The notes: generated from the sequence alone by a model not told the origin. A DNA stretch of 52,278 nt from an uncultured Clostridium sp. (GCA_902492105.1 CABUKD010000007.1:1-52278), one strand, 5' to 3'. Positions 8,418 to 17,999 are shown, numbered from the stretch's first letter. Numbers and translations are program-made.

Positions 8418-9494
8418 ATGGATAGAAAAGTAAAGGTAGTACAATTTGGTACAGGAAAAATGGCAGTATATACAATGCGTTATGTTTATGAAAAAGGCGG
8501 AGAAATTGTAGGAGCAATAGATGTAAATCCAGATGTAATTGGAAAAGATATTGGTGATGTAATGAAAACAGAAAAGAAAGGTGTCACTGTAACTGCTTTA
8601 GAACAAGCAGAAGAAATGTTAAAACAAGTAAAACCAGATATTGCAATTGTAACTACAATGAGTTTAATTGCAGATGTAAAAGATAGCTTAATGCTTTGTG
8701 CAAAACTTGGAATTAATGCAATTACCACTTGCGAAGAAGCATTTTATCCACAAAATTCAAATCCAACTATTACAAAACAATTAGATGAAATGGCAAAACA
8801 AACCGGTTGCACAATTACTGGTAGTGGTTACCAAGATATTTATTGGGGACAACTAATTAGTTCTATTGCAGGTTCTACTCATAAAATTACAAAAATTAAA
8901 GGAAGTTCTAGTTACAATGTAGAAGACTATGGAATTGCTTTAGCAAAAGCACATGGTGCAGGACTAACTTTAGATGAATTTGATAAACAAGTAGCATCTG
9001 TAGATAGAATTTCAGATGAAGAAAGACAAAAAGTAATTGAAAGTGGAGAATATTTACCATCTTATATGTGGAATGTGAATGGTTGGCTATGCTCTAAATT
9101 GGGATTAACCATAGAAAACCAAACACAAAAAACAGTACCACAAACTTATAAAGAAGATATTTATTCTACTACATTAGGAATGACAGTAAAAGCAGGAGAT
9201 GCAACAGGAATGAGTGCAGTAGTTACAACCACTACAAAAGAAGGAGTTACTATTGAAAGCGAATGTATTGGAAAAGTATATTCAAAAGAAGATTTTGACA
9301 AAAACGAATGGACTGTTTATGGAGAGCCAGATACCACTATAGTAGTAGCAAGACCTGCAACAGTAGAGCTAACATGTGCAAGTGTAGTAAATCGTATTCC
9401 AGATGTTATTAATAGTGAGGCAGGATATGTAACAACTGAAAAAATGGGAGAATTACAATATAGAGTAAAACCATTAAATGAATATGTAAAATAG
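8418..9494 (+). CDS. NAD(P)-dependent 2,4-diaminopentanoate dehydrogenase-like protein
   Basis: This 358-residue protein has an N-terminal Rossmann fold (VQFGTGKMAVYTMRYV, with the IDVNPDVIGKDIGD segment after strand 2). Its C-terminal domain is like that of dihydrodipicolinate reductase. Overall it resembles the diaminopentanoate dehydrogenase of anaerobic ornithine breakdown. The other ornithine-pathway genes (ornithine aminomutase, OrtAB) are not nearby, so the substrate is uncertain. It has a strong AAAGGAGGA site 8 bases before ATG and is monocistronic, ended by the long inverted repeat at 9517-9567. Confidence 0.65.
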   Translation: MDRKVKVVQFGTGKMAVYTMRYVYEKGGEIVGAIDVNPDVIGKDIGDVMKTEKKGVTVTALEQAEEMLKQVKPDIAIVTTMSLIADVKDSLMLCAKLGINAITTCEEAFYPQNSNPTITKQLDEMAKQTGCTITGSGYQDIYWGQLISSIAGSTHKITKIKGSSSYNVEDYGIALAKAHGAGLTLDEFDKQVASVDRISDEERQKVIESGEYLPSYMWNVNGWLCSKLGLTIENQTQKTVPQTYKEDIYSTTLGMTVKAGDATGMSAVVTTTTKEGVTIESECIGKVYSKEDFDKNEWTVYGEPDTTIVVARPATVELTCASVVNRIPDVINSEAGYVTTEKMGELQYRVKPLNEYVK

Positions 9495-9516
9495 AAAATA
9501 AAAAACATATTTAATA

Positions 9517-9567
9517 AAAGTATTAGGATTGTCTTTTAAAAATTTCAAAAGACAATCCTAATACTTT
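9517..9567. terminator. Long perfect inverted repeat between convergent genes
   Basis: Two 21-base arms (9517-9537 and 9547-9567) are perfectly complementary around a 9-base loop. The arms end in short T or A runs on both strands. It probably works as a bidirectional terminator between the dehydrogenase and the toxin-antitoxin operon, though the perfect 21-bp length is unusual. Confidence 0.7.
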
Positions 9568-9598
9568 AGATATATATTTTAATATTTTTGATAGATTC

Positions 9599-9862
9599 TT
9601 ATCTTTCATAATGTGTCCATAAACTAAGTATTTTTATAATTTTTTGTTCTTCTAAAACTTCATAAATTAGTCGATGTTTAATATTTATTCTTCTAGAATA
9701 AGCTCCTTGTAAATCTCCAACTAGTTTTTCAAATGGAGGTGGAACTTGAAAAGGATTTTCTTTTATTACATCAATTAAAGATTTAGCAGTTTTATCTAAG
9801 TGTGCAGACTTTAATTTGGGAATATCTTTTATAGCAGTTTTAGTATAAAAAATATGATACAT
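9599..9862 (-). CDS. yoeB: YoeB/Txe-type mRNA interferase toxin
   Basis: The 87-residue RelE-superfamily product would cleave mRNA on the ribosome. It has the family's N-terminal YHIFYTKTAIKDIPKLK, central LIDVIKENPF, the basic YSRRINIKHRLIYEV strand and the C-terminal WTHYER; Glu and His residues of this kind act in YoeB catalysis. The start ATG (9862-9860) overlaps the TAA of the antitoxin gene as TAATG, so translation is coupled. A longer upstream reading is possible but has no ribosome-binding site. Confidence 0.88.
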   Translation of the reverse strand: MYHIFYTKTAIKDIPKLKSAHLDKTAKSLIDVIKENPFQVPPPFEKLVGDLQGAYSRRINIKHRLIYEVLEEQKIIKILSLWTHYER

Positions 9863-10110
9863 TACCAATCCACCTCTTCTTCTGCAACACAATCTTCTAT
9901 TTTGGTATTCATACCATCTTTAATCTTTTCTTTCATACCTGGTATAGTGGTTAAATAAAGTGTTTCCATTAAACTGTTATAATCTGATTCAGAAATAAGA
10001 ATGGCATTCCCATCTTTAGTAGAAATATTAACAGGTTCATTGAATTTTATAGTTTGTTTTAAAAGTTCATAAATATCTTTTCTAAAATTGGTAGCATTTG
10101 TGTTAGTCAA
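9862..10110 (-). CDS. yefM: YefM/Phd-family antitoxin
   Basis: The 82-residue antitoxin neutralises YoeB and represses its own promoter. It shows the Phd/YefM N-terminal DNA-binding region (NATNFRKDIYELLKQ, then PVNISTKDGNAILISESDYNSLMETLYL) and a C-terminal toxin-binding tail. A TTG start at 10110 is chosen because AGGAGG lies 8 bases upstream. The GTG at 10119 would overlap that site. It is the first gene of the operon. Confidence 0.85.
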   Translation of the reverse strand: MTNTNATNFRKDIYELLKQTIKFNEPVNISTKDGNAILISESDYNSLMETLYLTTIPGMKEKIKDGMNTKIEDCVAEEEVDW

Positions 10111-10130
10111 TTTAAACACCTCCTATATTC

Positions 10131-10159
10131 ATTATAACGTACGTTAATACGTATGTCAA
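10131..10159 (-). promoter_or_regulatory. yefM-yoeB promoter with palindromic operator
   Basis: Leftward TTGACA (10159-10154), a 17-base spacer and TATAAT (10136-10131) form a near-ideal promoter. The spacer is made of overlapping palindromes (TACGTA and ACGTACGT), a plausible operator for the YefM-YoeB complex. Confidence 0.75.
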
Positions 10160-10379
10160 TAGTATCTGTTATTTTTTAATATTTTATTCATATTGGCTAG
10201 AAAATTTGTTAAAAATATGATATCTTATTAAAGGACAAATACATCTGATCATAACTATAATATAAAATCTTGTGTTAAAAAAATTACTTATAGATGTTAT
10301 TAAAAATAAAAAAGAAAGAATATATTTATAAAGTTTATTAATCTAAATTTTATAAACATATTTTGTGGGGAAAAATAGA

Positions 10380-11645
10380 ATGGCAAGAAACAGAAGAAAC
10401 AAAAGAACTTTCAAAAAAATAACAGAACTAATTAGTTTTAAAACTTTTTGTATTTTATTAAGCATATTCGCAGTAATCATTTTAGTTTGTGTTGGAACTA
10501 TTTTTTATCGACATTATCAAGATGAAAAATTACTAGCACAGCAAAGGCAAGAATTAGACCAAAGAATAGAATCTATTTTTACAGAAACAGAACAAAACAT
10601 AGCAGATTCTAATAGTAAAACAAGGGATAGTATTATTCGCTTTTCTGCAGTAGGAGATATTTTATGTGGAGAAGAAATGTTACAAGATGCTTACCAAGAA
10701 GATACAAAAAGTTATAATTTTGATCCAATGTTCCAAGGTGTTAGTAGCTTTTTACAAAGAAGTGACATTATTTTAGGCACTATGGAAACTAACTTTACCA
10801 ATAATAGCTATTCTGGTTATGGTAATCGTAATAGTCCAAAACAATTTGCACAAGCGGTAAAAAATACAGGAGTCAATTTAGTAAGTCTTAGTACAAATCA
10901 TAGTTTAGATTATGGAATAAAGGGGCTAACACAAACCAAAGAATATTTACAGAGTATAGGGTTTTCAACAGTAGGAGATAGCTTAGGAGAAAATACAGTA
11001 ACCATTAAAACAGTAAAAGATACCAAATTTGCTTTTCTATCTTATACCTATGGGGTAGAAAACCAAGCAAGCAAAACAAAAAAAGAACTTGCCAGTGTGA
11101 ATATATACAGTGAAGAATCCGCTAAAAAAGACCTAGAATATGCAAAAGAAAATGCAGATTATATTTTTGTCATTATGCATTGGGGAGAAGATTATGCAAC
11201 AAATCCAAGTAAAGAGCAAAAAGAAATTGCAGACTTTTTAATAGAAAATGGTGCAAATGTTATTTTAGGCAATCACCCTGCAGTAATTCAACCTATGGAA
11301 GTAAGAAAAAATGAAGAGGGGGAAAACGTATTTATTGCTTACTCTTTAGGAAATTATATTTCTTCCATCGATTATGCAAATTCTAAAATAGAATTGGTAT
11401 TAAATATAGAACTCAGAAAAAGTGGTGAAGATGGAAAAGTATATTTAAGTAAAGTGGACTATACACCAATTTATGTGTTAGATAGAGGACAAGATGCAGA
11501 AAATCGCTATCAGCTAATAGATATGAAAGGTATAGCAAAAGCTTATGCAAATGGAAATAAAGATATTGTTAGTAAAGAAACTTATGAAGAATTATTAAAA
11601 GGATTGGATTTATTAGAAGAAGTAGTGGAAACAAACGAAGAATAA
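10380..11645 (+). CDS. CapA-family (poly-gamma-glutamate synthesis-like) metallophosphatase, membrane anchored
   Basis: A basic N-terminus is followed by one membrane helix (TFCILLSIFAVIILVCVGTI, residues about 25-45) and a linker. The extracellular CapA/PgsA-type calcineurin-like domain comes next: AVGDILCG, ETNFT, STNHSLDYG, MHWGEDY, LGNHPAVIQP. These carry the metal-binding Asp, Asn and His residues. Relatives act in polyglutamate capsule synthesis, but the capB and capC genes are absent here, so the substrate is unknown. I chose the ATG at 10380 with GGGG 9 bases upstream over a GTG at 10365 inside that site. The 220 bases before it are AT-rich and hold no other gene. Confidence 0.8.
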   Translation: MARNRRNKRTFKKITELISFKTFCILLSIFAVIILVCVGTIFYRHYQDEKLLAQQRQELDQRIESIFTETEQNIADSNSKTRDSIIRFSAVGDILCGEEMLQDAYQEDTKSYNFDPMFQGVSSFLQRSDIILGTMETNFTNNSYSGYGNRNSPKQFAQAVKNTGVNLVSLSTNHSLDYGIKGLTQTKEYLQSIGFSTVGDSLGENTVTIKTVKDTKFAFLSYTYGVENQASKTKKELASVNIYSEESAKKDLEYAKENADYIFVIMHWGEDYATNPSKEQKEIADFLIENGANVILGNHPAVIQPMEVRKNEEGENVFIAYSLGNYISSIDYANSKIELVLNIELRKSGEDGKVYLSKVDYTPIYVLDRGQDAENRYQLIDMKGIAKAYANGNKDIVSKETYEELLKGLDLLEEVVETNEE

Positions 11646-11776
11646 TAAAATAATGAGAGAAAGTTATTAAAAAACGTAAAGAAACATAAAGAAAAGTAAA
11701 AAAACGTAAAAAGTGTAAAGAAAAGTAAAAAAGAGTAAAAAGTAAGAAAACAAAAAATAAAAAGAGGAATGAAACA

Positions 11777-13100
11777 ATGAAAGTAGGATTTATTTCGTTA
11801 GGATGTAATAAAAATTTAGTAGATACAGAAAAAACAATTGCTATTTTTCAAAAACATGGTTATGAAGTAGTAAATGACCCAAAAAAAGCAGAAATTATTG
11901 TTATTAATACTTGTGGATTCATTCAATCTGCCAAAGAAGAGGCAATTAATACTATTTTAGAAATGGCAGAATATAAAAAGAAAAACTGCAAATATTTAAT
12001 TGTAATGGGATGTTTGGCACAAAGATATAAAGAAGAATTAGAAAAAGCTATTCCAGAAGTAGATTTATATATTAAATATCAAGAATATAATACTTTATGG
12101 GAACAAATAGAAAGTGTAATTAATGGGCAACACGTAGAAAATCATACTGAACTATATAAAAATGATAATTTTTTAGAACTAACAGACCGTGTTATAACCA
12201 CGGGTAATAATTATGTTTATCTAAAAATTGCAGATGGATGTAGCAACTATTGTACTTATTGTGCCATTCCAAAAATTCGTGGTCCACTAGTGAGCAGAAA
12301 AATGGAAAATATTTTAGAAGAAGCCAAACAATTAGTACAAAAAGGGTACAGAGAAATTATTTTAACAGCACAAGACACTACCAAATATGGAATTGATATT
12401 TATCAAAAACCAATGCTTGCAGAACTATTAAAAGAACTTTGCAAAATAAAGCAAATCAAATGGATTCGATTTTTATATGCATACCCAGAAACTATTACAG
12501 ATGATTTAATACAAGTGGTAAAAGAAAATCCACAAATTTGTCCATATTTTGATATTCCTATTCAACATATCGCAAACCCAGTACTAAAAAGAATGAACCG
12601 AAAAAGTGATGGAGCAAGCATTAGAAATTTAATTACGAAATTAAGAAAAGAACTACCAAATGTAATTCTACGTACAACCGTAATGGTGGGATTCCCAGGA
12701 GAAGCGGAAGAAGATTTTGAAGAGCTTTACCAATTTTTGCAAGAAGCAAAATTTGATAAATTAGGGGCATTTATGTTTTCTAAAGAAGAAGGAACACCTG
12801 CAGAAAAACTATCTCGGACAAATTCATCCTCAAACCAAAAAAAGAAGATATCGTAAAATTATGGAATTGCAGCAAAAAATATCAAAAGTAAACTTAGAAA
12901 AACATATAGGAAAGCAATTAGAGGTTATGATAGAAGGACTCACAAAAGATGGAAAATACTATATTACTAGAAGTTATATGGATGTACCAGAAATAGATGG
13001 AGTAATTTATTTAAAAAACAAAAAAACACTACAAAGTGGAGAATTTGTAAAATGTACTATCAAATCATTAGTAAATGAGTATGATTTAATAGCAGAATAA
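11777..13100 (+). CDS. rimO: Ribosomal protein uS12 methylthiotransferase RimO, decoded with +1 shift at CGG
   Basis: RimO is a radical-SAM enzyme that methylthiolates Asp of ribosomal protein uS12. The N-terminal domain has the cluster-binding cysteines in SLGCNKN, NTCGF and MGCLAQRY. The radical-SAM motif is CSNYCTYC within IADGCSNYCTYCAIPKIRG. The frame 11777-12856 joins the frame 12816-13100 at the in-frame CGG 12815-12817: KLS, then GQIHPQTKKRRYRKIM. This restores the C-terminal TRAM domain (EVMIEGLTKDGKYYITRSY) and a normal length of 440 residues. In the zero frame the protein would end 13 codons later without TRAM. The 130-base gap upstream is an A-rich run of GTAAA-like repeats. Confidence 0.9.
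12815..12818 (+). other. +1 frameshift site CGGA (rimO)
   Basis: The zero frame is CTA TCT CGG ACA. Skipping C gives TCT GGA CAA ATT CAT, which leads into the conserved K-x-x-R-Y segment before the TRAM domain. Confidence 0.85.
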
Positions 13101-13202
13101 CAGCCAACAAGGAGTGTCCCTTTTGGCTGAAAATCGGCCAAAAAGGAACGTCCCCAGTGGTCGAAAATCAGCCAACAAGGAACGTCCCTGTTGGCTGAAA
13201 AA
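13101..13202. repeat. Three tandem 34-bp palindromic units (REP-like array)
   Basis: Units start at 13101, 13135 and 13169, exactly 34 bases apart. Each has the plan CAGCCA, then A-rich AAGGARYGTCCC, then TGGCTG and AAAAT. Arms CAGCCA/TGGCTG pair; in unit 2 the changes CGGCCA/TGGTCG keep most of the pairing. The array begins directly at the rimO stop codon and ends 2 bases before the rubrerythrin stop. Confidence 0.85.
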
Positions 13203-13204
13203 AA

Positions 13205-13739
13205 TTAATAATTTTCACAATTTACTTCAAAATAAGATTGAGGATGTTTACATACTGGGCAAACAGCAGGAGCTTCTAAACCTACATGAATGTGTCCACA
13301 GTTTCTACATTTCCAAACAGTAATGCTTCCTTTTTTGAAAACTTCACCATTTCCTAAATTGTCTAATAATTTTCTATATCTTTCTTCATGATGTTTTTCA
13401 ACTTCTGCAATTCCTCTAAAAGTAGCAGCAATTTCTAAAAATCCTTCTTCTTCAGCTACTTTAGCAAAATTTGCATACATGTCTGTCCATTCATAGTTTT
13501 CACCAGCTGCAGCATCTGCTAAGTTGGATTTGGTATCTCCAATTCCTTGTAAATATTTAAAATGAAGTTTTGCATGTTCTTTTTCATTTTCAGCTGTTTC
13601 TAAAAAGATAGCAGCAATTTGTTCATATCCTTCCTTTTTTGCAACACTTGCAAAATAAGTGTATTTGTTTCTTGCCTCTGATTCTCCAGAGAAAGCTGCT
13701 CTTAAATTAGCTTCTGTTCTTGAACCTTTTAATTCCATA
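13205..13739 (-). CDS. rbr: Rubrerythrin
   Basis: This non-haem diiron peroxidase protects anaerobes from peroxide. The N-terminal four-helix ferritin-like domain carries the diiron ligands in FSGESEARNKY, ETAENEKEHAKLH and IAEVEKHHEERY. The C-terminal rubredoxin domain has two Cys pairs (CRNCGHIH and CPVCKHP). The length of 177 residues is typical. The ATG at 13739 has AGGAGGAG upstream; the longer reading has no such site. It is monocistronic and controlled through the operator at 13765-13779. Confidence 0.95.
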
Positions 13740-13764
13740 ATTATTCTCCTCCTAATAATAAATT

Positions 13765-13779
13765 TGAGAACTATTCTCA
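13765..13779 (-). promoter_or_regulatory. Fur/PerR-type operator before rubrerythrin
   Basis: A 7-1-7 inverted repeat (TGAGAAC-T-ATTCTCA on the plus strand) lies between the -10 element and the ribosome-binding site. Its layout matches Fur-family boxes; PerR control of rubrerythrin is established in Clostridium. Which family member binds is an inference. Confidence 0.6.
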
Positions 13780-13789
13780 TTTTGACCTT

Positions 13790-13818
13790 ATCATATATCA
13801 AGTTTTGAAAAAAGTCAA
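13790..13818 (-). promoter_or_regulatory. Rubrerythrin promoter
   Basis: Leftward TTGACT (13818-13813), a 17-base spacer and TATGAT (13795-13790). The operator lies just downstream, so a bound repressor would block initiation or clearance. Confidence 0.7.
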
Positions 13819-13837
13819 CAACAATTGATTAGATTAT

Positions 13838-13877
13838 GAAAAAAGCTATTAGAGAAATCACTCTAATAGCTTTTTTC
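13838..13877 (-). terminator. Terminator of the KH-domain gene
   Basis: A perfect stem of about 16 bp (AAAAGCTATTAGAG with its complement) has a 6-base loop and T runs on both strands. It separates the leftward KH gene from the rubrerythrin promoter. Confidence 0.85.
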
Positions 13878-13897
13878 TCTCATGCAATACGCATGAA

Positions 13898-14638
13898 TTA
13901 GCCTTCAAAACTAGGAGAGGCAGAGCTTGGAATGACAGAAATATGTCTAACACCAAGTTGTGTCACCAAACTTTTGATGTTTTTGCCCTCTTTTCCAATA
14001 ATTTTACCAGCCCAACTTACAGGAACCTTAAGAGAAAGAGAATCAGTAGAGGTAATAGCACTTTTACGAATGACTAAGTATTTCCAAATATCACCGGTGT
14101 ACTTTTCATTTACTTCTCTACCATAAGAAAATACATAATAATCTTTCTCAAGTAGAGAAGGAAGATCCACAAAGTTATCATAACTTTGTGTAACACAATA
14201 GCAAATACCATCTAAAGATCCATTTTGGAATTCCTGCTCAAAATTTAATTTATCCTGTTTTTCCAGAAAATCATTGATTTTTTTACGTGCGGCTTCATAA
14301 TAGATTTTTGCCTTCTCAAACATTTCCTTAGTGGGAATAAGACCTGTAAAAACCTCATTTGTTACAATATAGGAACCATGAGGTGAAAAAGGAGCTCTTT
14401 TTATAAATGCTGTAAAGTCCTCATATTCCTCACAGGTAGGATCCCATATGACACACTGATTCCCATTTAAAAAATAGGGAATACCAAGGGTGTCCAGAAC
14501 AGGCTTTAAAGAACGGTCAAAGTAGGGAAGCTCGCGAAATTCTGTGAGCTTTAAAGGGTCTGCTGTAATAAGCCGGAACTGTGTGTTATAAAAACACCAA
14601 TAAAAGCCTTTGCTAGGATTTTCTTTTGTTGTACTCAT
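13898..14638 (-). CDS. Orphan protein with C-terminal KH domain
   Basis: The 246-residue product ends in a KH-type RNA-binding module (residues about 200-240) with a clear GxxG loop in AGKIIGKEGKNIKSLV. The N-terminal 200 residues (for example WCFYNTQFRLITADPLKLTEF) match no family I recognise. The start ATG has AGGAGGA 8 bases upstream. Base use is less A-rich than the neighbours. The gene contains one of only two plain in-frame CGG codons of the window (14575-14573, residue Arg22), and a +1 shift there would truncate the protein. It is its own transcription unit. This suggests recent acquisition. Confidence 0.65.
   Translation of the reverse strand: MSTTKENPSKGFYWCFYNTQFRLITADPLKLTEFRELPYFDRSLKPVLDTLGIPYFLNGNQCVIWDPTCEEYEDFTAFIKRAPFSPHGSYIVTNEVFTGLIPTKEMFEKAKIYYEAARKKINDFLEKQDKLNFEQEFQNGSLDGICYCVTQSYDNFVDLPSLLEKDYYVFSYGREVNEKYTGDIWKYLVIRKSAITSTDSLSLKVPVSWAGKIIGKEGKNIKSLVTQLGVRHISVIPSSASPSFEG
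14573..14575 (-). other. Exceptional in-frame CGG without a shift (KH gene)
   Basis: The codon reads as Arg22 between CAG TTC and CTT ATT. It is one of two exceptions to the CGG shift pattern, both in orphan genes. Confidence 0.8.
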
Positions 14639-14770
14639 TCTATTTCCTCCTATTTTGAAAACTATAAAAGTGAGAATAAATTTATTATAACACAAATTAT
14701 GTAAAATTGCAAAAGAGGGTCGAAAAAAATAGAATAGTATCAAAATATTAAATTATTAAAGTTTTAAATT

Positions 14771-16934
14771 TTAAACTAGCAAGCTAACCAAGTTCCAAAT
14801 ACTAGTAGTTACCATGCAAAGCACAACACCACAAACAGTAGGAAGTAGAAAGGCAAGAACAGACCATTTCAATCCACCTGCTTCTTTTTTTATAGTCATT
14901 AATGTAGTAGCACAAGGAAAATGTAATAAAGTAAAAATCATTACATTAATGGCAGTAAGCAAAGTCCAACCGTTTTGTATTAAAATTTGCCCTATTTGAT
15001 AAGTGTTTTCTAAATCTACTAAAACCCCTTTTTGCATATAGCACATTAAAATAATGGGAAGTACAATTTCATTAGCAGGAAGACCTAAAATAAAAGCTGT
15101 TAAAATATATCCATCTAATCCCATTAAGTTGGCAAAAGGGTCTAAAAAGTTGGCTACATACGTAAGAATACTAATATCTCCAATTGAAATATTAGCAAAT
15201 AACCATATTACAAGACCAGCAGGAGCAGCAACACTAATGGCTCTTCCTAATACAAATAGAGTCCTATCAAAAATAGAACGAATTAGTATTTTACCAACTT
15301 GAGGTTTTCTATAAGGTGGTAGTTCTAGCATAAAAGAAGATGGTACACCTTTTAAAATTGTTTTAGACAAGATTTTAGAAATAAACAAAGTCATAAACAC
15401 GCCAAGTAAAATTACTAATAAAACAATAATAGTAGAAATAACAGAAGAAGCAAATCCACTTGCTACAGTACTACCAATAAAAATAGTACTAATGGTAATT
15501 AAAAAAGGAAATCTTCCATTACAAGGCACAAAACTATTGGTTAAAATAGCAATTAACTTTTCACGAGGAGAGTCTATAATCCTAGCTCCCACAACACCTG
15601 CAGCATTACAACCAAATCCCATACACATAGTTAATGCTTGTTTTCCGTGAGCTACAAGCTTTTTGGAAAAACTTATCTAAATTAAACGCAATTCTAGGTA
15701 AGTAACCTAAATCTTCTAATAAAGTAAAAAATGGAAAGAAAATAGCCATAGGTGGCAACATAACAGCAATTACCCATGTAAGAGTAGTATAAATTCCATC
15801 AATCAGTACACTAGTTAACCATTCTGGTGAATTTAAAGCTTCTAATAGCCATAATAATTTTTCTTGTATCCATGCAAATAAATCAGACAATAAGCTAGAG
15901 GGGTAATTAGCTCCTACAATTGTTATCCAAAAAACAATCCCTAAAAACAAAATCATAATGGGAATACCAAACTTTTTAGAAGTTAGTATTTTATCTATTT
16001 TTCTATCTCTTGCATTATAGGTTTCCTTCTCATAATGGCAAACATCTTGCTTTAAAGTTTCTGCCTGAAAAACAATACTAGAAACAATTTCATCACGAAA
16101 AGAATCTGAATCTCTTAAATTTTGTTCAGAAAGTTTTGCTTTAATTTGAATCAGTTTTAAAGCAATATCTACATTTTCCAATAAGTTAACTTTCAAATTT
16201 TTTTCAATAGAATTTAAAATATCTTCATCATGTTCTATTAATTTTAAACAAATCCAACGAGTAAGGTAAGAAAATTCTTTAGGTAAAACCTCTTGAATGG
16301 TTGGTGTAAGCAAAGTAATGCAATCTTCTATTAAAGGACAATATTGTATTTTATGAGGTGTGGGAATAATCTTTTTATTACAAACACCTTCTATTTTTTC
16401 CATAAGCTGTTTTAATGTTTTCTTCTTTCTAGCAATGGTACCAACTACTGGAATGCCAAGCAATTTTTCTAATAATGAAAAATCAATAGAAATACCTTTT
16501 TTCTTTGCTTCATCCAATAAATTGACACAAAGAATAATGTTAGGTGTAATTTCCATTGTTTGATAAACTAAATTCAAATTTCGTTCTAAACAAGTAGCAT
16601 CCACAATAACTACAGTAGCGTCTGGATTTCCAAAACATATGTAATCTCTAGCTATTTCTTCTTCTTCTGAATGACTCATTAAAGAATAAGTACCAGGAAT
16701 ATCTACTAACAAAAATTGTAGGTTTCGAAAAGTACACATACCAGTAGCATTGGAAACAGTTTTGCCTGGCCAATTTCCAGTATGCTGATGCATACCGGTT
16801 AAAGCGTTAAAAATAGTGGATTTTCCAACATTGGGATTTCCTGCAATAGCAATGGTATAATCACATCCAATTGTTTTTTCAAAAGCATTCTTTTCAATCG
16901 CTTTTTTACCAGTTGAACTGGCAGTAAGACCCAC
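14771..16934 (-). CDS. feoB: Ferrous iron transporter FeoB, decoded with +1 shift at CGG
   Basis: FeoB is the GTPase-coupled membrane transporter for ferrous iron. The N-terminal G domain shows G1 GNPNVGKST, G3 DIPGTYSL and G4 NLLDEAKKKG. The membrane part follows with two Gate-type regions, including MGFGCNAAGVVGARII and PCNGRFP. The frame ending at 15606 joins the frame ending at 14771 at the in-frame CGG 15647-15645: KACSS, then GKQALTMCMGFGCN, where relatives have the SGK segment. The joined length is 720 residues, normal for FeoB. I chose a GTG start at 16934 because GGAGG lies 8 bases before it; the ATG at 16949 overlaps that site. feoA is upstream in the same operon. Confidence 0.92.
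15644..15647 (-). other. +1 frameshift site CGGA (feoB)
   Basis: The minus-strand zero frame is AGC TCA CGG AAA ACA. Skipping C gives TCA GGA AAA CAA GCA, restoring the conserved SGK before the first Gate motif. Confidence 0.87.
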
Positions 16935-17006
16935 TAATATCACCTCCATATAGTATTATATTTTATGAATACAATTAGAAAACGTGCAAGTGAACAACTG
17001 AAAAAA

Positions 17007-17234
17007 TTACAATATAATTCTAATATTTTTGCTATCTATTTCTCGAAGAGCAATTACACTGCTACGAACTTCATAAGCGGTAGGGTCACCACTAGCACTT
17101 TTAAAAAGTGGCTTAATTTTTGTATTTGGTACAAAACCTAAATCTAAAAGCCTTCTACGAAGGGATCCAGTGCATCCTAAGGTTTGTATTTTAGCTTCTG
17201 AACCTAAAGATAAATGATTTAATGTATCTTTCAT
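17007..17234 (-). CDS. feoA: Ferrous iron transport protein A
   Basis: FeoA is a small SH3-like cytoplasmic partner of FeoB. The 75-residue product has the family pattern LSLGSEAKIQTLGCTGSLRR, LLDLGFVPNTKI and the end segment YEVRSSVIALREIDSKNI. It precedes feoB by 72 bases on the same strand, so they form a feoAB operon. The likely ribosome-binding site (AGAAGAAA) is weak. Confidence 0.92.
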   Translation of the reverse strand: MKDTLNHLSLGSEAKIQTLGCTGSLRRRLLDLGFVPNTKIKPLFKSASGDPTAYEVRSSVIALREIDSKNIRIIL

Positions 17235-17335
17235 GTTTTTCTTCTAGTACCTCCAAAATGTAAGTATATTACTATCTTATGTTATGTTTATGGAAAATGC
17301 TACTGGATTAAAAGAAAGAAAATAGTAACCTTACA

Positions 17336-17999
17336 TTGATAAAAAATAAAAAGCAAAAGGGAATAAATACCCCAGATTTACAAAATGGAGCCTTAACACC
17401 CGTAAAATGGGAAGATAATGGAAGTGGAACCTATACCATGGTAGAAACCACAGCAGATGACCCAGATTGGTATAGTTATACAACAACAGATAAAAAATGG
17501 GCAAATGCGAAAACAAGTGATGGAAGCTTGTGGGTGTGGATACCAAGATATGCTTATCAAATAGCAGATAATTATCATACTAATAGTGCAACGGTGGCAC
17601 GATTAATATAGAGTTTTTAAAAGGGACAACAAATGAAGGAGCAACAGGAAAGACATTAGCGGAATACGATTCAAGCACAACAAGTAATTTTACAACATTT
17701 CCAAATGGCTATGTAGTACATCCAGGATTTGAATATAGTAGTACAGCAAAAGGATTATGGGTAGCAAAATTTGAAGCAAGCCAAAGTGACAAATGTATAT
17801 GGAATCTATGATATGAGTGGAGGAGCATGGGAAATTCATGGTATGGAGATGATTCAAGTTTTCTGTACTCTGAATATCCATTTTTAACACTGGTGGTCGT
17901 TGTGATAATATGTCACGTGCGGGTATTTTTGAATTTGCTAGCAACACTGGAACAAATGGTGATTTTATCGGATTTCGACCGGTACTTGTAACATTTTAA
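17336..17999 (+). pseudogene. Decayed remnant of a pilin-like surface protein
   Basis: Three reading frames carry pieces of one protein: INTPDLQNGALTPVKWEDN and LWVWIPRYAYQI in the first, then FPNGYVVHPGFEYSS and GLWVAKFEASQSD. VYGIYDMSGGAWE is in another frame, and the end is FFNTGGRCDNMSRAG with GFRPVLVTF. This is the C-lectin-like end typical of clostridial pilin-like proteins. The N-terminal helix and Ig-type domains are gone, and an internal deletion is evident. A one-base loss at about 17594 (ACGGTGG for ACGGGTGG) does not involve an in-frame CGG. Its final 100 bases are NNY-rich, like 5749-5902. Confidence 0.75.

Noticed and set aside
17590..17600. ACGGTGG in the surface-protein remnant as another CGG shift site
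   Set aside because: The CGG is not in the reading frame there and the repair needed is a one-base gain, not a skipped base.
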